Made by a program: the position numbers and the translations under genes. Shown here piece by piece: positions 14,736-22,755 of a stretch of 28,395 bases of DNA. Position 1 is the stretch's first letter, and the number at the start of each line of letters is the position of its first letter. A model generated the notes under the pieces. That model saw only the letters and a list, made by a program, of their open reading frames with translations, was not told the DNA's origin and did no database searches. Location: IMG/VR virus record IMGVR_UViG_3300050821_016371, positions 1 through 28,395 of that record. The stretch is one strand, 5' to 3'. The DNA comes from a virus.

Positions 14736-15278
14736 CTAGATGGAGACGGTCCAGGTGATCGTGAGGGTGTCGGTGTTCGCCAGGTTGACCTGGGTGAAGG
14801 CGGCCTCAAACACCATGGTGCCCGAGCTGGAGGCATTGAACATGCCGGCCTTCTGCACCGATTGCGAAGCGGTCGCTGTCCAAGTGTGGGCGAGCGTCCA
14901 CGTGGAAGTGCCACTCGAGTGGGCATAGGTGCCTTGAGCCCGCGCGCAGCCGTTGGTGGTGATTTCGCTCGGCAGTGTGCAGCTCGAGGACCCTGCAGCG
15001 CAATCGCCGGCCGCGGGCGCCGTCGCGTCGTTGGTGAGAGCGATGTAGTTCACCGTAGCCGGCGGCGCGGAGGTGTTGCCCATTGCGCTTGCCTGCCAGT
15101 CGGCTCCGCCGGTGGTGCGCAGGTTGTGAATCTCGTTGTCGTAGAAGATCGTTCCATCCGCATGGCGCGCCACAATGTGGACGTTGACCTCGCGCGTGGG
15201 ATGGACCTCGACTTGAGAAAAAGCGCTGGCGGCGACTAATAGCGCGACCAGCAGGCTGAGGAATTTGCGTGTTTTCAT
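14736..15278 (-). CDS. Secreted virion-like beta protein (fiber-associated family)
   Basis: The 180-residue product starts at ATG 15278 with AAAGGA six bases upstream. The signal peptide is MKTRKFLSLLVALLVAASAF then S|QV. The mature part runs EIHNLRTTGGADWQASAMGN, then NYIALTNDATAPAAGDC, then TNGCARAQGTYAHSSGTSTW, LAHTWTATASQSVQKAGMFN, and TDTLTITWTVSI. This order ('HN..T..G..W.A..MG', 'YIAL.ND...PAAGD', 'G..RA.GTYAH', 'QKAG.FN...GTMVFE') is a phage virion family I have seen in metagenomic siphoviruses, there without a signal peptide. It could form fiber or surface knobs. It may be functionally paired with the next gene, the repeat fiber. Confidence 0.74.
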   Translation of the reverse strand: MKTRKFLSLLVALLVAASAFSQVEVHPTREVNVHIVARHADGTIFYDNEIHNLRTTGGADWQASAMGNTSAPPATVNYIALTNDATAPAAGDCAAGSSSCTLPSEITTNGCARAQGTYAHSSGTSTWTLAHTWTATASQSVQKAGMFNASSSGTMVFEAAFTQVNLANTDTLTITWTVSI

Positions 15279-15331
15279 AACTATCCTTTCGTGGTTTTCG
15301 AGGAACTCGGTGATTTTGAAAAGTCGGGGAT

Positions 15332-15541
15332 CTATGCGCGGCGTTTGCCGAACAGGGCCTTCTTTGCCGCCTGCTGCGCGGGCGCGACTGCGCGCTCGGA
15401 GATGGCCGCGACGGCCATCGATTCAACATCCTGCGGCTTCGCTTCTTCTGCGGTGCCGCCGGCGATCATGCGTTTGGCGACGTCGGGCACCATGTCGAGA
15501 ACCTGGTGGGTGGCTTTGATGCGAACACGAATCATCTGCAT
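15332..15541 (-). CDS. Small head-region protein of unknown function
   Basis: The 69-residue protein starts at ATG 15541 behind AAAAGG. It begins MQMIRVRIKATHQVLDMVPD, then VAKRMIAGGTAEEAKP, and ends in a Lys/Ala-rich tail (KKALFGKRRA). Phages often have a small gene after the capsid gene with 'V.AL......V.GEVV.V....A..LI..G.AE.' in its product; the AKRMIAGGTAEEA segment matches that style. Members have no established function. The translated region upstream of the ATG in this frame (to 15568) is not needed. Confidence 0.65.
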   Translation of the reverse strand: MQMIRVRIKATHQVLDMVPDVAKRMIAGGTAEEAKPQDVESMAVAAISERAVAPAQQAAKKALFGKRRA

Positions 15542-15561
15542 AGGGAAATCCTTTTGTCGCG

Positions 15562-15619
15562 AAAACAAAGCCTGCTGGCCGGGCCAATAAAGGAGCCGGT
15601 TCCACTTACCGCAGCAGGC
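15562..15619 (-). terminator. Possible terminator or processing hairpin between two late genes
   Basis: On the minus strand GCCTGCTG (15619-15612) can pair with CAGCAGGC (15577-15570), and the right arm is followed by TTTGTTTTC. The loop is long (about 34 bases) and contains its own short GC pairs, so it is a weak candidate. Confidence 0.3.
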
Positions 15620-15635
15620 CTTTAAGTCAGCTGGT

Positions 15636-16193
15636 TTAGCTGATGGTGACGCCGCTCGACTGCACCGGGATCCACTTGCCGTTCCGGGCGACGAAGGTGA
15701 CGAAGCTACCTTGAGTGCCGTTGAACGTGGCCAGGTGATGCGACGGTGTGATCACGTTGGCACTCGCAGTCACGGTATGTGCGTGGCCACTGTTGTCGAT
15801 GATCGTGATCTCGAGCCCGTCGTTGCCGCCGGCCGAAGGCGCGCCCGCGACTGGAGTTGCCAGCGTGGTTGCGTTGACGCCTGCAGTCTCGATGAAGCTG
15901 GTGCCGCAGATCGGCACGATAGTGGTCGTCGAGAGGCCGGGAGGCAGATTGAGCGAGCCGCCGCCGCCCGTGATGACGTCGGTGGTGCCGGTGAGAACTT
16001 CGAACTGGAAGGGCAGATTGCTGCTCTGCCCCACGACAGTGTCGTAGTCCGGCGAAAGCGGACCGACCATGGGGCCGGGGCTTTGCGCGGTGATGAACGT
16101 GCCGAAGAGGCCCGCAGCGGTCAGCGTGGCGACAACAGTCTTCCAGCCGAGCGCGTGCAGGAACAAGAGAGCGAAAAGCGCAGCGTGTGTCAT
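15636..16193 (-). CDS. Decoration-like protein with hydrophobic N-terminal leader
   Basis: The 185-residue protein starts at ATG 16193 behind AGGAG. Its first 35 residues are hydrophobic (MTHAALFALLFLHALGWKTV then VATLTAAGLFGTFIT). The rest is beta-rich: SGHAHTVTASANVIT and SFVTFVARNGKWIPVQSSGVT match a widespread phage decoration/fiber-tip pattern ('G...V........F..F.A.NGKW.....NGVT'). It directly follows the capsid gene, separated by a strong hairpin. The leader resembles that of the tail-tube paralogue at 5060-5623, with AL, KT, V and AA.LFGT.I in the same order. A capsid decoration role is plausible, but the leader argues for membrane targeting at some stage. Confidence 0.7.
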   Translation of the reverse strand: MTHAALFALLFLHALGWKTVVATLTAAGLFGTFITAQSPGPMVGPLSPDYDTVVGQSSNLPFQFEVLTGTTDVITGGGGSLNLPPGLSTTTIVPICGTSFIETAGVNATTLATPVAGAPSAGGNDGLEITIIDNSGHAHTVTASANVITPSHHLATFNGTQGSFVTFVARNGKWIPVQSSGVTIS

Positions 16194-16234
16194 GGTGAGT
16201 TCTTCTCCTGAATCGGAATTTGTGGCGGGATCCG

Positions 16235-16265
16235 AAAAACCCGGCCGCCGCACGGGCGGCCGGGT
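16235..16265 (-). terminator. Intrinsic terminator-like hairpin after the capsid gene
   Basis: On the minus strand ACCCGGCCGCC (16265-16255) is followed by a 5-base loop CGTGC and the perfect complement GGCGGCCGGGT (16249-16239), then TTTT (16238-16235). The 11-bp GC-rich stem with U-run fits a rho-independent terminator, so capsid mRNA may be made in excess of the downstream genes. Confidence 0.7.
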
Positions 16266-16289
16266 CTTCTGGTTTCCGCGTTCTCGCTA

Positions 16290-17888
16290 CTAGCTGGTTG
16301 CCTGCTGCAGGTAGCAGATGGGGTGCGTGCCGGCGTCGAGCAACTGGCCGTCGGCGCGGCTGAAGCCGATGAGCGCCAGCTGACCGTAGTCGGCGAAGCG
16401 TTCACGCAGCGTGATGATGCCCAGCTCTTTGACGCGTCGAATCACGTATTTATCGAGCTGGCCGAAGAGCACCGTGTTCTGGTTCGTGGTTGCGGTGGCC
16501 GGAACCGGTGTCATGTCGTTGTTGATGTGGTACTCGTAGCTGTTGATCTGGTCCGGCTCACTCGAAGCCATGCTCGGCTTCCACAGCGGACGACCGTATT
16601 TGTCGAGCAGGATCTTGATGCGCCGCAGGGTTTGATCGTGGAACATATAGGCGGCGCCGCGGCGGTAGAGCGGATCGACGGTGTGCTCGAGGTTGTCGAG
16701 ATCCGCAGAGCCGATCGAAGTGCCGCCGGTTTCAGCTCCACCATCGTTGCCAGAAGCGCCGGCAGCGATCAGTGGAATTCCGTAGCCGTTGTTCGCGCCG
16801 GTCCACGGGGTGGTGGAAGGCGTGCCGCATGCCGCGATCACGGCTGTGACGATTCCGTTGGGCGCGTTGGTTCCCGTGCCCACCGTGAACTGGTTGTTGT
16901 AGATACGGCCGATGCGGATGGCGAGCTTCTTTTTGAGATAGCTCTCTATGTCGAAGGCCGAGTCCTGCATCAGTTCGAGCGAGATCTTCACCATCTTCGA
17001 GCTGAACTTCCAGGCGCCGAACAGCACCTGGCCGATGGTGACGTCTTTCTCGGTGACTTGCTGGCCTTCGCCCAGGAGCTCGCCCATGATCGTGGTGTCG
17101 TTGTCGGTCGGGTAGGGCAGTGGCTGGCCGGTGGCGGTGTCCATGATCTCTGAGGTCAGGAGCATGGGGCCGTAGTACTTCAGGGCTTCTTCGACGTCGT
17201 AGACGAAGCCCTTGGGCACGAAATAGCCGCCCAGAGTGAGTGAGCCGATGCCCATGTCACGCTTTTCCTGGTCGTTGACTTCAGGGCCGCCCAGCAGGAA
17301 GCCGCGGAAGTCGGCGTGACGGCCGAAGACGATTTCGCGATCGTCGTTCGCAGCCCGCGCCGGGTCGCCGGTGGAGACGGCGCACAGGTAGCGCTTGAAC
17401 GCCTCGAAGAAGCGTTGGTTGAGGCCTTCGATGGTGGAACGCACGTCGGAGTGAACAGCCTCGAGCGCCAGATTCTTGAACTGCAGCTGGCCCCCGCGCT
17501 TGCTCACTACAACGCCGTGGCGACGCAGAGCTGCGTCGTAGATGGCGATGTGGCTTGAGCGATCGCTGCCAGCTCCGGAGCCAGGCTGCCCGGAAGGCGG
17601 CCGCGTGCTCGAGCCCAGCTCGCGATCGAGGTTGCCCATGCGCAGTTCGCGCTCGTTGTCGGCGGTGATCTGGTCGCGTTCGGCGATCAGGCCGCAGATG
17701 CTGGTGGGCGCAGGTGCGTCCACGCTGTAGCCGTCGCCTCCGAAGTCGATCTTGTCGAAGGACGCGCGAGCCTCTTTGACTTCTTGCGTTGTGGTCTTTT
17801 TGTCGGCGATCTTTTTGCGGAACTCCTGCGCCTGTTCATTCAGCCGCTGCAGTTCCTGGCGGATCGCGCTCAGTCTGGATTGACTCAT
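16290..17888 (-). CDS. Major capsid protein (HK97 fold) with N-terminal scaffold-like region
   Basis: The 532-residue protein begins with an Arg/Glu/Gln-rich coiled coil (SAIRQELQRLNEQAQEFRKK), the delta-domain of HK97-type capsids, removed by the prohead protease in relatives. The coat part begins near residue 190-220 with SLTLGGYFVPKGF and shows VTIGQVLFGAWKFSSKMVKI, SLELMQDSAFDIESYLKKK, and IGRIYNNQFTVGTGTN followed by GI. The C-terminal region has RRVKELGIITLRERFADYGQ. These are standard features of HK97 gp5-type capsids. AAGGAAAATTCCG precedes ATG 17888. The spacing and the terminator downstream suggest a highly expressed gene. Confidence 0.96.
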   Translation of the reverse strand: MSQSRLSAIRQELQRLNEQAQEFRKKIADKKTTTQEVKEARASFDKIDFGGDGYSVDAPAPTSICGLIAERDQITADNERELRMGNLDRELGSSTRPPSGQPGSGAGSDRSSHIAIYDAALRRHGVVVSKRGGQLQFKNLALEAVHSDVRSTIEGLNQRFFEAFKRYLCAVSTGDPARAANDDREIVFGRHADFRGFLLGGPEVNDQEKRDMGIGSLTLGGYFVPKGFVYDVEEALKYYGPMLLTSEIMDTATGQPLPYPTDNDTTIMGELLGEGQQVTEKDVTIGQVLFGAWKFSSKMVKISLELMQDSAFDIESYLKKKLAIRIGRIYNNQFTVGTGTNAPNGIVTAVIAACGTPSTTPWTGANNGYGIPLIAAGASGNDGGAETGGTSIGSADLDNLEHTVDPLYRRGAAYMFHDQTLRRIKILLDKYGRPLWKPSMASSEPDQINSYEYHINNDMTPVPATATTNQNTVLFGQLDKYVIRRVKELGIITLRERFADYGQLALIGFSRADGQLLDAGTHPICYLQQATS

Positions 17889-17918
17889 CGGAATTTTCCT
17901 TGGTTGAATTCGGCCCGC

Positions 17919-17937
17919 CCTACCTCACCGAGGCAGG
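17919..17937 (-). other. mRNA hairpin in the capsid gene leader
   Basis: On the minus strand CCTGCCTC, loop GGT, GAGGTAGG forms an 8-bp stem with one G-U pair, about 30 bases before the capsid start. The 135-bp gap 17889-18023 that contains it is otherwise without a gene. It could stabilise the capsid mRNA or mark a processing point; no U-run follows, so it is not a terminator. Confidence 0.4.
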
Positions 17938-18023
17938 GTTGCGCGTTGCGGGGAGCCACGCTTCAGCTGTCACGCCGAGCCGCATCCGGCGCGTGTTCCC
18001 CGGCGGAACTTGAGTTGTGTTGG

Positions 18024-18950
18024 CTAAACTTTGGCGATCAGGCGAATGCCCGAACTCAGCAGGCGTGAATCGACGGCGGCCAGTGCCGCGGCGCGATCGT
18101 CATCTTCGCCCGTGTGATCGCAATCTTTGTCGTCGCAGCTGGGGTCGCTGCAGTTTTCGCAGTCGCCCACCTGGCACTCGGGGCAACTGCACTGGCAATC
18201 TTTTCCTGCGCCAACAGAGGCGCGGGCTGCAGCGGCGGCCGCGCTGCGGGTGTCTTTGCAGCGGCAGTTCTTTTCATCGCCGCAATCGACCATGTGATCG
18301 GCGCAGTTGTCGCATTTCGAATCGCGGGCGCAGGCCACGCAGCGACAGTCACACTCGGCCTCTTTCTTCTTTCCGCGCTCGATGGCGGCGCGCACTTCGG
18401 CGGGCAGTCCGTCGATGGCGAGCACCTGCGAGCGCATCTCGGAACGCGCTCCAACGCTCGTTCCCGTATAGGCCGGGTAGGTGACCGGACCAACATCGTA
18501 GAGATCCACGTCTTCGATCTCGCGAGTGCTGATGGTCTTTCCGTCTTTGCTCTCGTCGCGCCAGGTCTGCTTGGTCACGTTGAAGGCGAAGCTGCAGCCG
18601 TCCAGATCGCCGCGGTCGATGGAGGTGTGCACATCGCGGCCCAGCTGGGTGTCAGGCATGTCATTGATGAAGGTCAAACCCTTGTCGTCCTGCTTCATGC
18701 GCAAGGTGCCGCCAGCGGAGCGCCCGAGCAGATGATTCGGGTCGTGATTGAAGAGGCAGCGCACGTCTTGCTTTTCCTTAAGGGCGCGCGTGAATGTTCC
18801 GGGCTTGACGATCTCGACGACGCGATAGGAAGGACTGTCCCAGAGGACATACTCTTCGTCAAAGACCGCCGCATATCCCTCGATGCCAGGCTTGTCTTGC
18901 GCTTTTGTGGCGCGGACCTCTGCACCTTTTGTGAAACGGCGTTCGATCAT
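18024..18950 (-). CDS. HK97-family prohead protease with a 17-cysteine C-terminal region
   Basis: The 308-residue protein has a normal U35-type protease domain in residues 1-170: IEGYAAVFDE, LFNHDPNHLLGRSAGGTL with catalytic His69, DRGDLDGCSFAFNV with catalytic Ser120, and EDVDLYDVGPVTYPAY holding the third catalytic residue. Ordinary members end soon after. Here residues 200-277 carry 17 cysteines in two blocks, 9 at 200-231 (CDCRCVACARDSKCDNC...) and 8 at 252-277 (CQCSCPECQVGDCENC...). The spacing suggests clustered zinc sites. A helical tail follows, acidic then hydrophobic. The start overlaps the portal stop as ATGA. The protease cleaves the capsid delta-domain and scaffold in proheads; the metal-binding part may dock it to another component. 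Confidence 0.95.
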   Translation of the reverse strand: MIERRFTKGAEVRATKAQDKPGIEGYAAVFDEEYVLWDSPSYRVVEIVKPGTFTRALKEKQDVRCLFNHDPNHLLGRSAGGTLRMKQDDKGLTFINDMPDTQLGRDVHTSIDRGDLDGCSFAFNVTKQTWRDESKDGKTISTREIEDVDLYDVGPVTYPAYTGTSVGARSEMRSQVLAIDGLPAEVRAAIERGKKKEAECDCRCVACARDSKCDNCADHMVDCGDEKNCRCKDTRSAAAAAARASVGAGKDCQCSCPECQVGDCENCSDPSCDDKDCDHTGEDDDRAAALAAVDSRLLSSGIRLIAKV

Positions 18951-20773
18951 GATTTCACCTCGATATCGGTTTCTTCTTTTGCTGCGGACGTGGCCGCGGT
19001 GCGATACGCTTCGACAGCCAGGGCCCGGACGGCGCGCACCAGTTCACGCTGCGCGATCGCATCGGCCGATCCGTTGGCTGTGCCCCAGGACTCGTTGTTT
19101 GAACGGTGCTGCATGGTTTCCAGGTAGCCGGCGAGGAAGCGCGAGCTTTCGAGTCCGTCAGGACTCGGGGCGGCGCCAAACATCGCAGCCGCGTGGCGCT
19201 CGAGCTCCTCACCGATGCTTACCAGGACCGGCATAAAAACCTGCCGGAATGTCTTCAAATCACACTGAGAACGCGCGGTAACACGCCCGAAAGCGTCGCG
19301 AAAAAGCCGCGAATAGGCGCTGGAAACGCGCTGAATCAGCAGCCGGCCGCGGTTACCTTTGGACTTGCCCTTTTTCCCGGGCTTGTCGTCACTTTCGTTA
19401 CCCTGCTGCTCGTTGTCTTGGTCGTCATCTCCGCCGGCGCCGGGCAGTGCGGGCGTGGCGAAGAGCTGGTCGACCGGAGCCATGTTGATCTGCATCCAGG
19501 TGGTGTCGGCCGCGGGCGTGGGCAGGGGATTGTCGTTGAGGCGGGCGCGCGCATCGTTCGGCTGCCACACGCCCCACTGCACCATAGCCTGGATGAATGC
19601 GCGAAGATCTGCAGCCGCGGGCGTGACCAGCGGCCAGGTATCGAAGAACACTCCAAACTTGCGGCCGGCACCGCGGCCGGTGGCAGGCCGCGGGAAAAGT
19701 TTGCGCTTCGCCTCCTGCTCCCAGCAGATGAGATCTGGGCGCAGCGAGAAGGTGAGGAACTCCTGGCCGATCTGCTCGACATTGGCGCGGCTGGTTTTTT
19801 CGGTGACGCCCACCATGTGCGGCGGCACGTTGCCCATGACTCTACAGATCTCCGAAATCTGAAAAGCGCGGCTCTCGATGAACTGACCTTCGTTCGGCTT
19901 GGTCGAGGTCGGCGTGTATTCTTCGCCACCCTCGAGCACCAGCGGTCGCTGCATGTTCTCTCCGCCCCAGGCTTCCTGCACTTCGCGAACAAAGTTGGCC
20001 TTATCTTCGGGTGAGAGGGTGCCGGGCAGCTTGAAGATCCCGTAGCCGAGCGCGCCGTTGCCGAAAAACTTTCCGCCGAACTTTTCCGTGGCCAGCGCCA
20101 GGCCCACGGCGTTGCGCGCGAGCTGGATGACGTCTTGCCCGATGCGGCCGTCGAGAGCCAGGCCCGGCATGTGCATCATGTCGGCCGCGAGAATTCCGCG
20201 CTCGGCCGTGTGGCCTTCGTTCATGCCTTCTTCGGTGTCGATCGGCGAAGTCTCGACGCCTTCTGTCGTGGCATAGAAAAGATCCCCTGGCCGCACCAGC
20301 TCGCCGCGGATGATCATCTTCTCGGACGCGCGGCGCACTTTCATACGCGCGGGGTTGCGGGGCCAGAGCGCTACCGGCCGTTCGCCGCCGTCGCGCTGGA
20401 TCTCGATGTAGCCATTGCCCCAGAGCATGCGGTGCGCCTGCACCGTCTTGCGCAGGGTGAAGCTCGACATTTCATCGTTAGGCTCGTGATCGAGCAGATC
20501 CCAGAGGCTGTGATCGTGGGCGATGCGCCGGTTGATGCGGCCGTCTTCGTTGACGATCTTCTCGAAGATCTTGAGATCGAGCGCGGCGACGGCGCCGGCC
20601 TTCAGTTCGACACAGCAATAGACCGTGGAAACCTGCAGCGCCGTCAGCTCGGAGACGCGGATCCCGGAGTCGGTACGGCCGCCGTTGTAAATGTCGAGCA
20701 GCCACTCCGCAGGGAACGAGAGCGGTGTCTGCGGATTCTCAAGCGAGCTGCGGAACTCAGAGATTAGGCCCAT
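18947..20773 (-). CDS. Portal protein (HK97 type)
   Basis: The 608-residue protein matches HK97-type portals: RVSELTALQVSTVYCCVELK, AHDHSLWDLLDHEPNDEMSS, RKTVQAHRMLWGNGYIEI, ARNAVGLALATEKFGGKFFG, then RAFQISEICRVMGNVPPHMV and SRANVEQIGQEFLTFSLRP, the conserved core ending in NDNPLP. The portal forms the dodecameric ring for DNA entry. The C-terminal 170 residues, past an acidic/Gln linker (GGDDDQDNEQQG), are a non-core extension that may reach inside the capsid. ATG 20773 directly follows the TAA of the upstream small gene. The stop overlaps the protease start. Confidence 0.96.
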   Translation of the reverse strand: MGLISEFRSSLENPQTPLSFPAEWLLDIYNGGRTDSGIRVSELTALQVSTVYCCVELKAGAVAALDLKIFEKIVNEDGRINRRIAHDHSLWDLLDHEPNDEMSSFTLRKTVQAHRMLWGNGYIEIQRDGGERPVALWPRNPARMKVRRASEKMIIRGELVRPGDLFYATTEGVETSPIDTEEGMNEGHTAERGILAADMMHMPGLALDGRIGQDVIQLARNAVGLALATEKFGGKFFGNGALGYGIFKLPGTLSPEDKANFVREVQEAWGGENMQRPLVLEGGEEYTPTSTKPNEGQFIESRAFQISEICRVMGNVPPHMVGVTEKTSRANVEQIGQEFLTFSLRPDLICWEQEAKRKLFPRPATGRGAGRKFGVFFDTWPLVTPAAADLRAFIQAMVQWGVWQPNDARARLNDNPLPTPAADTTWMQINMAPVDQLFATPALPGAGGDDDQDNEQQGNESDDKPGKKGKSKGNRGRLLIQRVSSAYSRLFRDAFGRVTARSQCDLKTFRQVFMPVLVSIGEELERHAAAMFGAAPSPDGLESSRFLAGYLETMQHRSNNESWGTANGSADAIAQRELVRAVRALAVEAYRTAATSAAKEETDIEVKS

Positions 20774-21001
20774 TTACTTTTTTCGCAAACCGCGGATGAA
20801 GCTGCTGGTTAGCTCGAGCACAGGAAGCAGAAGACAGAAGCCGCCGGCAGCGATCAGTCCGAACTCGACCTTCACTAGGCCAACGCCGGCGGAGACCATC
20901 GCAGCGCCGCAAACGTAGAGCGCATCGGCACGCCAGGAAGCACGTGCGCGCGCTTGTTGCTCTCGTGTATGCCGATCGATCGGAAGCGGGTTGCTGCTCA
21001 T
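20774..21001 (-). CDS. Small membrane protein between terminase and portal
   Basis: The 75-residue protein starts at ATG 21001, overlapping the large terminase stop as ATGA, with GGAG upstream; another ATG at 21016 is possible. The first 25 residues are Arg/Gln-rich (TREQQARARASWRADA), then come two hydrophobic segments (LYVCGAAMVSAGVGLV and FGLIAAGGFCLLLPVLEL) and a basic end (RGLRKK). It has no family I recognise. Position inside the packaging cassette suggests a packaging-linked membrane protein, though a holin-like role cannot be excluded. Confidence 0.75.
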   Translation of the reverse strand: MSSNPLPIDRHTREQQARARASWRADALYVCGAAMVSAGVGLVKVEFGLIAAGGFCLLLPVLELTSSFIRGLRKK

Positions 21002-22755
21002 AGCGGAATTCTCCAAAGCCGCGGGCGCGTGGTGACTGGTGTCGCCATCGAGCGGCTGATCGCCATGACCAGCGCCACGATGCCGTCGATCTTTTCTCGC
21101 ACCTTCGACTTATCAGGTTTCAGATTGCCCGCGGGATCCGTGGACACGACCAGGTTGTCGGCCATCCAGGTGAGCACGGGATTATTGCCGTGATCGAACT
21201 CGGCCGCGACGATCATTTTCAGAAGCTCTTTCGTCGGGGCGCTCATCGACTGATAGCCCTGCCGGCATTCAACCATCTGGAATCCGTCGGCGATCAGCTG
21301 AGTGGAAAGCTGCGTCGCGTTCCAGGGATCGAAGGCGGTTTCGACGATGTGGAATTCGCGCGCCAGCTTGCGGTGCTGCTCGCGGATGAAGTCGTAGTCG
21401 ATGACATCGCCGGGCGTTGCGGTGATGAAGCCCTGCCGCACCCAGACGTCGTAAGGAACGCGATCGCGCTTGGAGCGCTGCTCGATCGAGTTCTGAGGCA
21501 CGAAGAAAAACGGCAACACGCGCGCACGCTCGAGGCCGGATTGTTTCGGGAAGAAAAGAACGGGAGCGGCGGCGATGTCGATCGTGTTGGCCAGATCATC
21601 GCCGCCAAAACAAGTCTTGCCTTTAAGTTCCTGTATCCAGCGCTGGCGCGTCTCGACGGGATCGGCCGCGGCGGAACATGCGGCCCACTTGTGCGGGGCG
21701 ATGGCGCGCTCGTCCTGCTGCGTCCAGACGTTGAGGTGCAGCCGGAGGAAAGAGTTCAGCGCTGTCGGTTCGTTCTTGGCGCGCTGGGCCTGCTCGCGCA
21801 GATACTCGATCTTCACCGATTTGCCGAAATTCGGATTGCACTTCTGCCACTCGAGTTCGCTCTCCCAGTCAGCGCCGTCGTCGAGCATGGCGACGAAAGC
21901 GAAGAAAGTGTCGTCTTGGAGCACGCCCTCGAGGATCTTGCGGGCATACTCGTATTGCGCGTAGCAGAACGAATGGCGATCGTAGCCGTGCGTGGTGATG
22001 CCGATCATGAGCGGCTGCCGGCGAGCGGCCTGGGACGTCGCCAGGACGTCCCAGAGATCGCGGCTGGCATGGACGTGGACCTCGTCGGCGAGGCCTGCGG
22101 AGGCGTTGAGGCCGTGGTGGGTTTCATCGTCGGCCGAGAGTGGCATGAAGCGGGAATTCGTGGCCAGGACGTGCAGGTTGTTCTTCACGTGCCCGACGCG
22201 CTTCGAGAGTGCCGGCGAGGCGTTGCGCATCTGCACGGCTTCGTCGAAGATCAGCTTCGCCTGGTCCTTGGTCGACGCGAATGTGTAGACCTCGGCGCCA
22301 GGCTCACCGTCGGCGACCAGGAGATAGAGACCCAGTCCGGAGACCTCAGTGGTCTTGCCGTTTTTCCGCGGCACGGCGATGTAGGCGATTCGAAAGCGCC
22401 TGGTACCGTCAGCGCGCTTCCAGCCGAAGATCATGGCGACCTGGAAGGCCTGGAAGAGCTCGAGCTGGAACGGCTGCCCGGCCCACTCACCTTTCGAGTG
22501 ATGCAAGAAGGCGAAGAAGTCGATCGCGCGCCGCGCGGCGTCCACGTCGAAGCGCAGGCCGCGCTTCGGGCCGTCGACGAGATCCCGCAGGTGCCGCTCG
22601 CAAGCGAGACGGATCAACTGGTTGACAGGGATCTCGCCCGACAGCACTCCCTCGATGTACAGATCCCAGGGAGCGCTAGTTCGGTTTGCTGCTGCTGGTT
22701 TGTCGCGGCGCGTTGAGGAACGTTTCGAACGGGTCGGCATCGTCGCTGTCGGCAT
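20998..22755 (-). CDS. Terminase large subunit
   Basis: The 585-residue protein has a Terminase_1-type ATPase: Q-motif region near GEWAGQPFQLELFQAFQVAM, Walker A VPRKNGKTTEVSG (about 129-136), coupling TFASTKDQAKLIF, Walker B GLADEVHVH (about 221-229), and the IGITTHG motif. The nuclease half has FGGDDLANTIDIAA, an aspartate-containing first motif, and ends in REKIDGIVALVMAISR with the last catalytic Asp. It cuts and pumps DNA into the prohead through the portal. The start at 22755 overlaps the small terminase by 80 bp; an internal ATG at 22740 would also do. Confidence 0.96.
   Translation of the reverse strand: MPTATMPTRSKRSSTRRDKPAAANRTSAPWDLYIEGVLSGEIPVNQLIRLACERHLRDLVDGPKRGLRFDVDAARRAIDFFAFLHHSKGEWAGQPFQLELFQAFQVAMIFGWKRADGTRRFRIAYIAVPRKNGKTTEVSGLGLYLLVADGEPGAEVYTFASTKDQAKLIFDEAVQMRNASPALSKRVGHVKNNLHVLATNSRFMPLSADDETHHGLNASAGLADEVHVHASRDLWDVLATSQAARRQPLMIGITTHGYDRHSFCYAQYEYARKILEGVLQDDTFFAFVAMLDDGADWESELEWQKCNPNFGKSVKIEYLREQAQRAKNEPTALNSFLRLHLNVWTQQDERAIAPHKWAACSAAADPVETRQRWIQELKGKTCFGGDDLANTIDIAAAPVLFFPKQSGLERARVLPFFFVPQNSIEQRSKRDRVPYDVWVRQGFITATPGDVIDYDFIREQHRKLAREFHIVETAFDPWNATQLSTQLIADGFQMVECRQGYQSMSAPTKELLKMIVAAEFDHGNNPVLTWMADNLVVSTDPAGNLKPDKSKVREKIDGIVALVMAISRSMATPVTTRPRLWRIPL

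Noticed and set aside
12646-14736. A second long open frame (about 696 codons) overlapping the FN3-repeat gene on the same strand
   Set aside because: It is Arg/His/Gln-rich with no domain pattern, and arises because the 60-bp repeat keeps all its copies open in another frame; the FN3 and signal-peptide frame is clearly the coding one.
18114-19127. Plus-strand open frame opposite the protease and portal genes
   Set aside because: Composition is that of a complement of a strong coding gene, with no ribosome site or recognised motif.
21190-22716. Long plus-strand open frame (about 508 codons) opposite the large terminase
   Set aside because: It mirrors the terminase codons in a GC-rich gene; it has no ribosome site and low-complexity Leu/Arg/Val/Glu composition.
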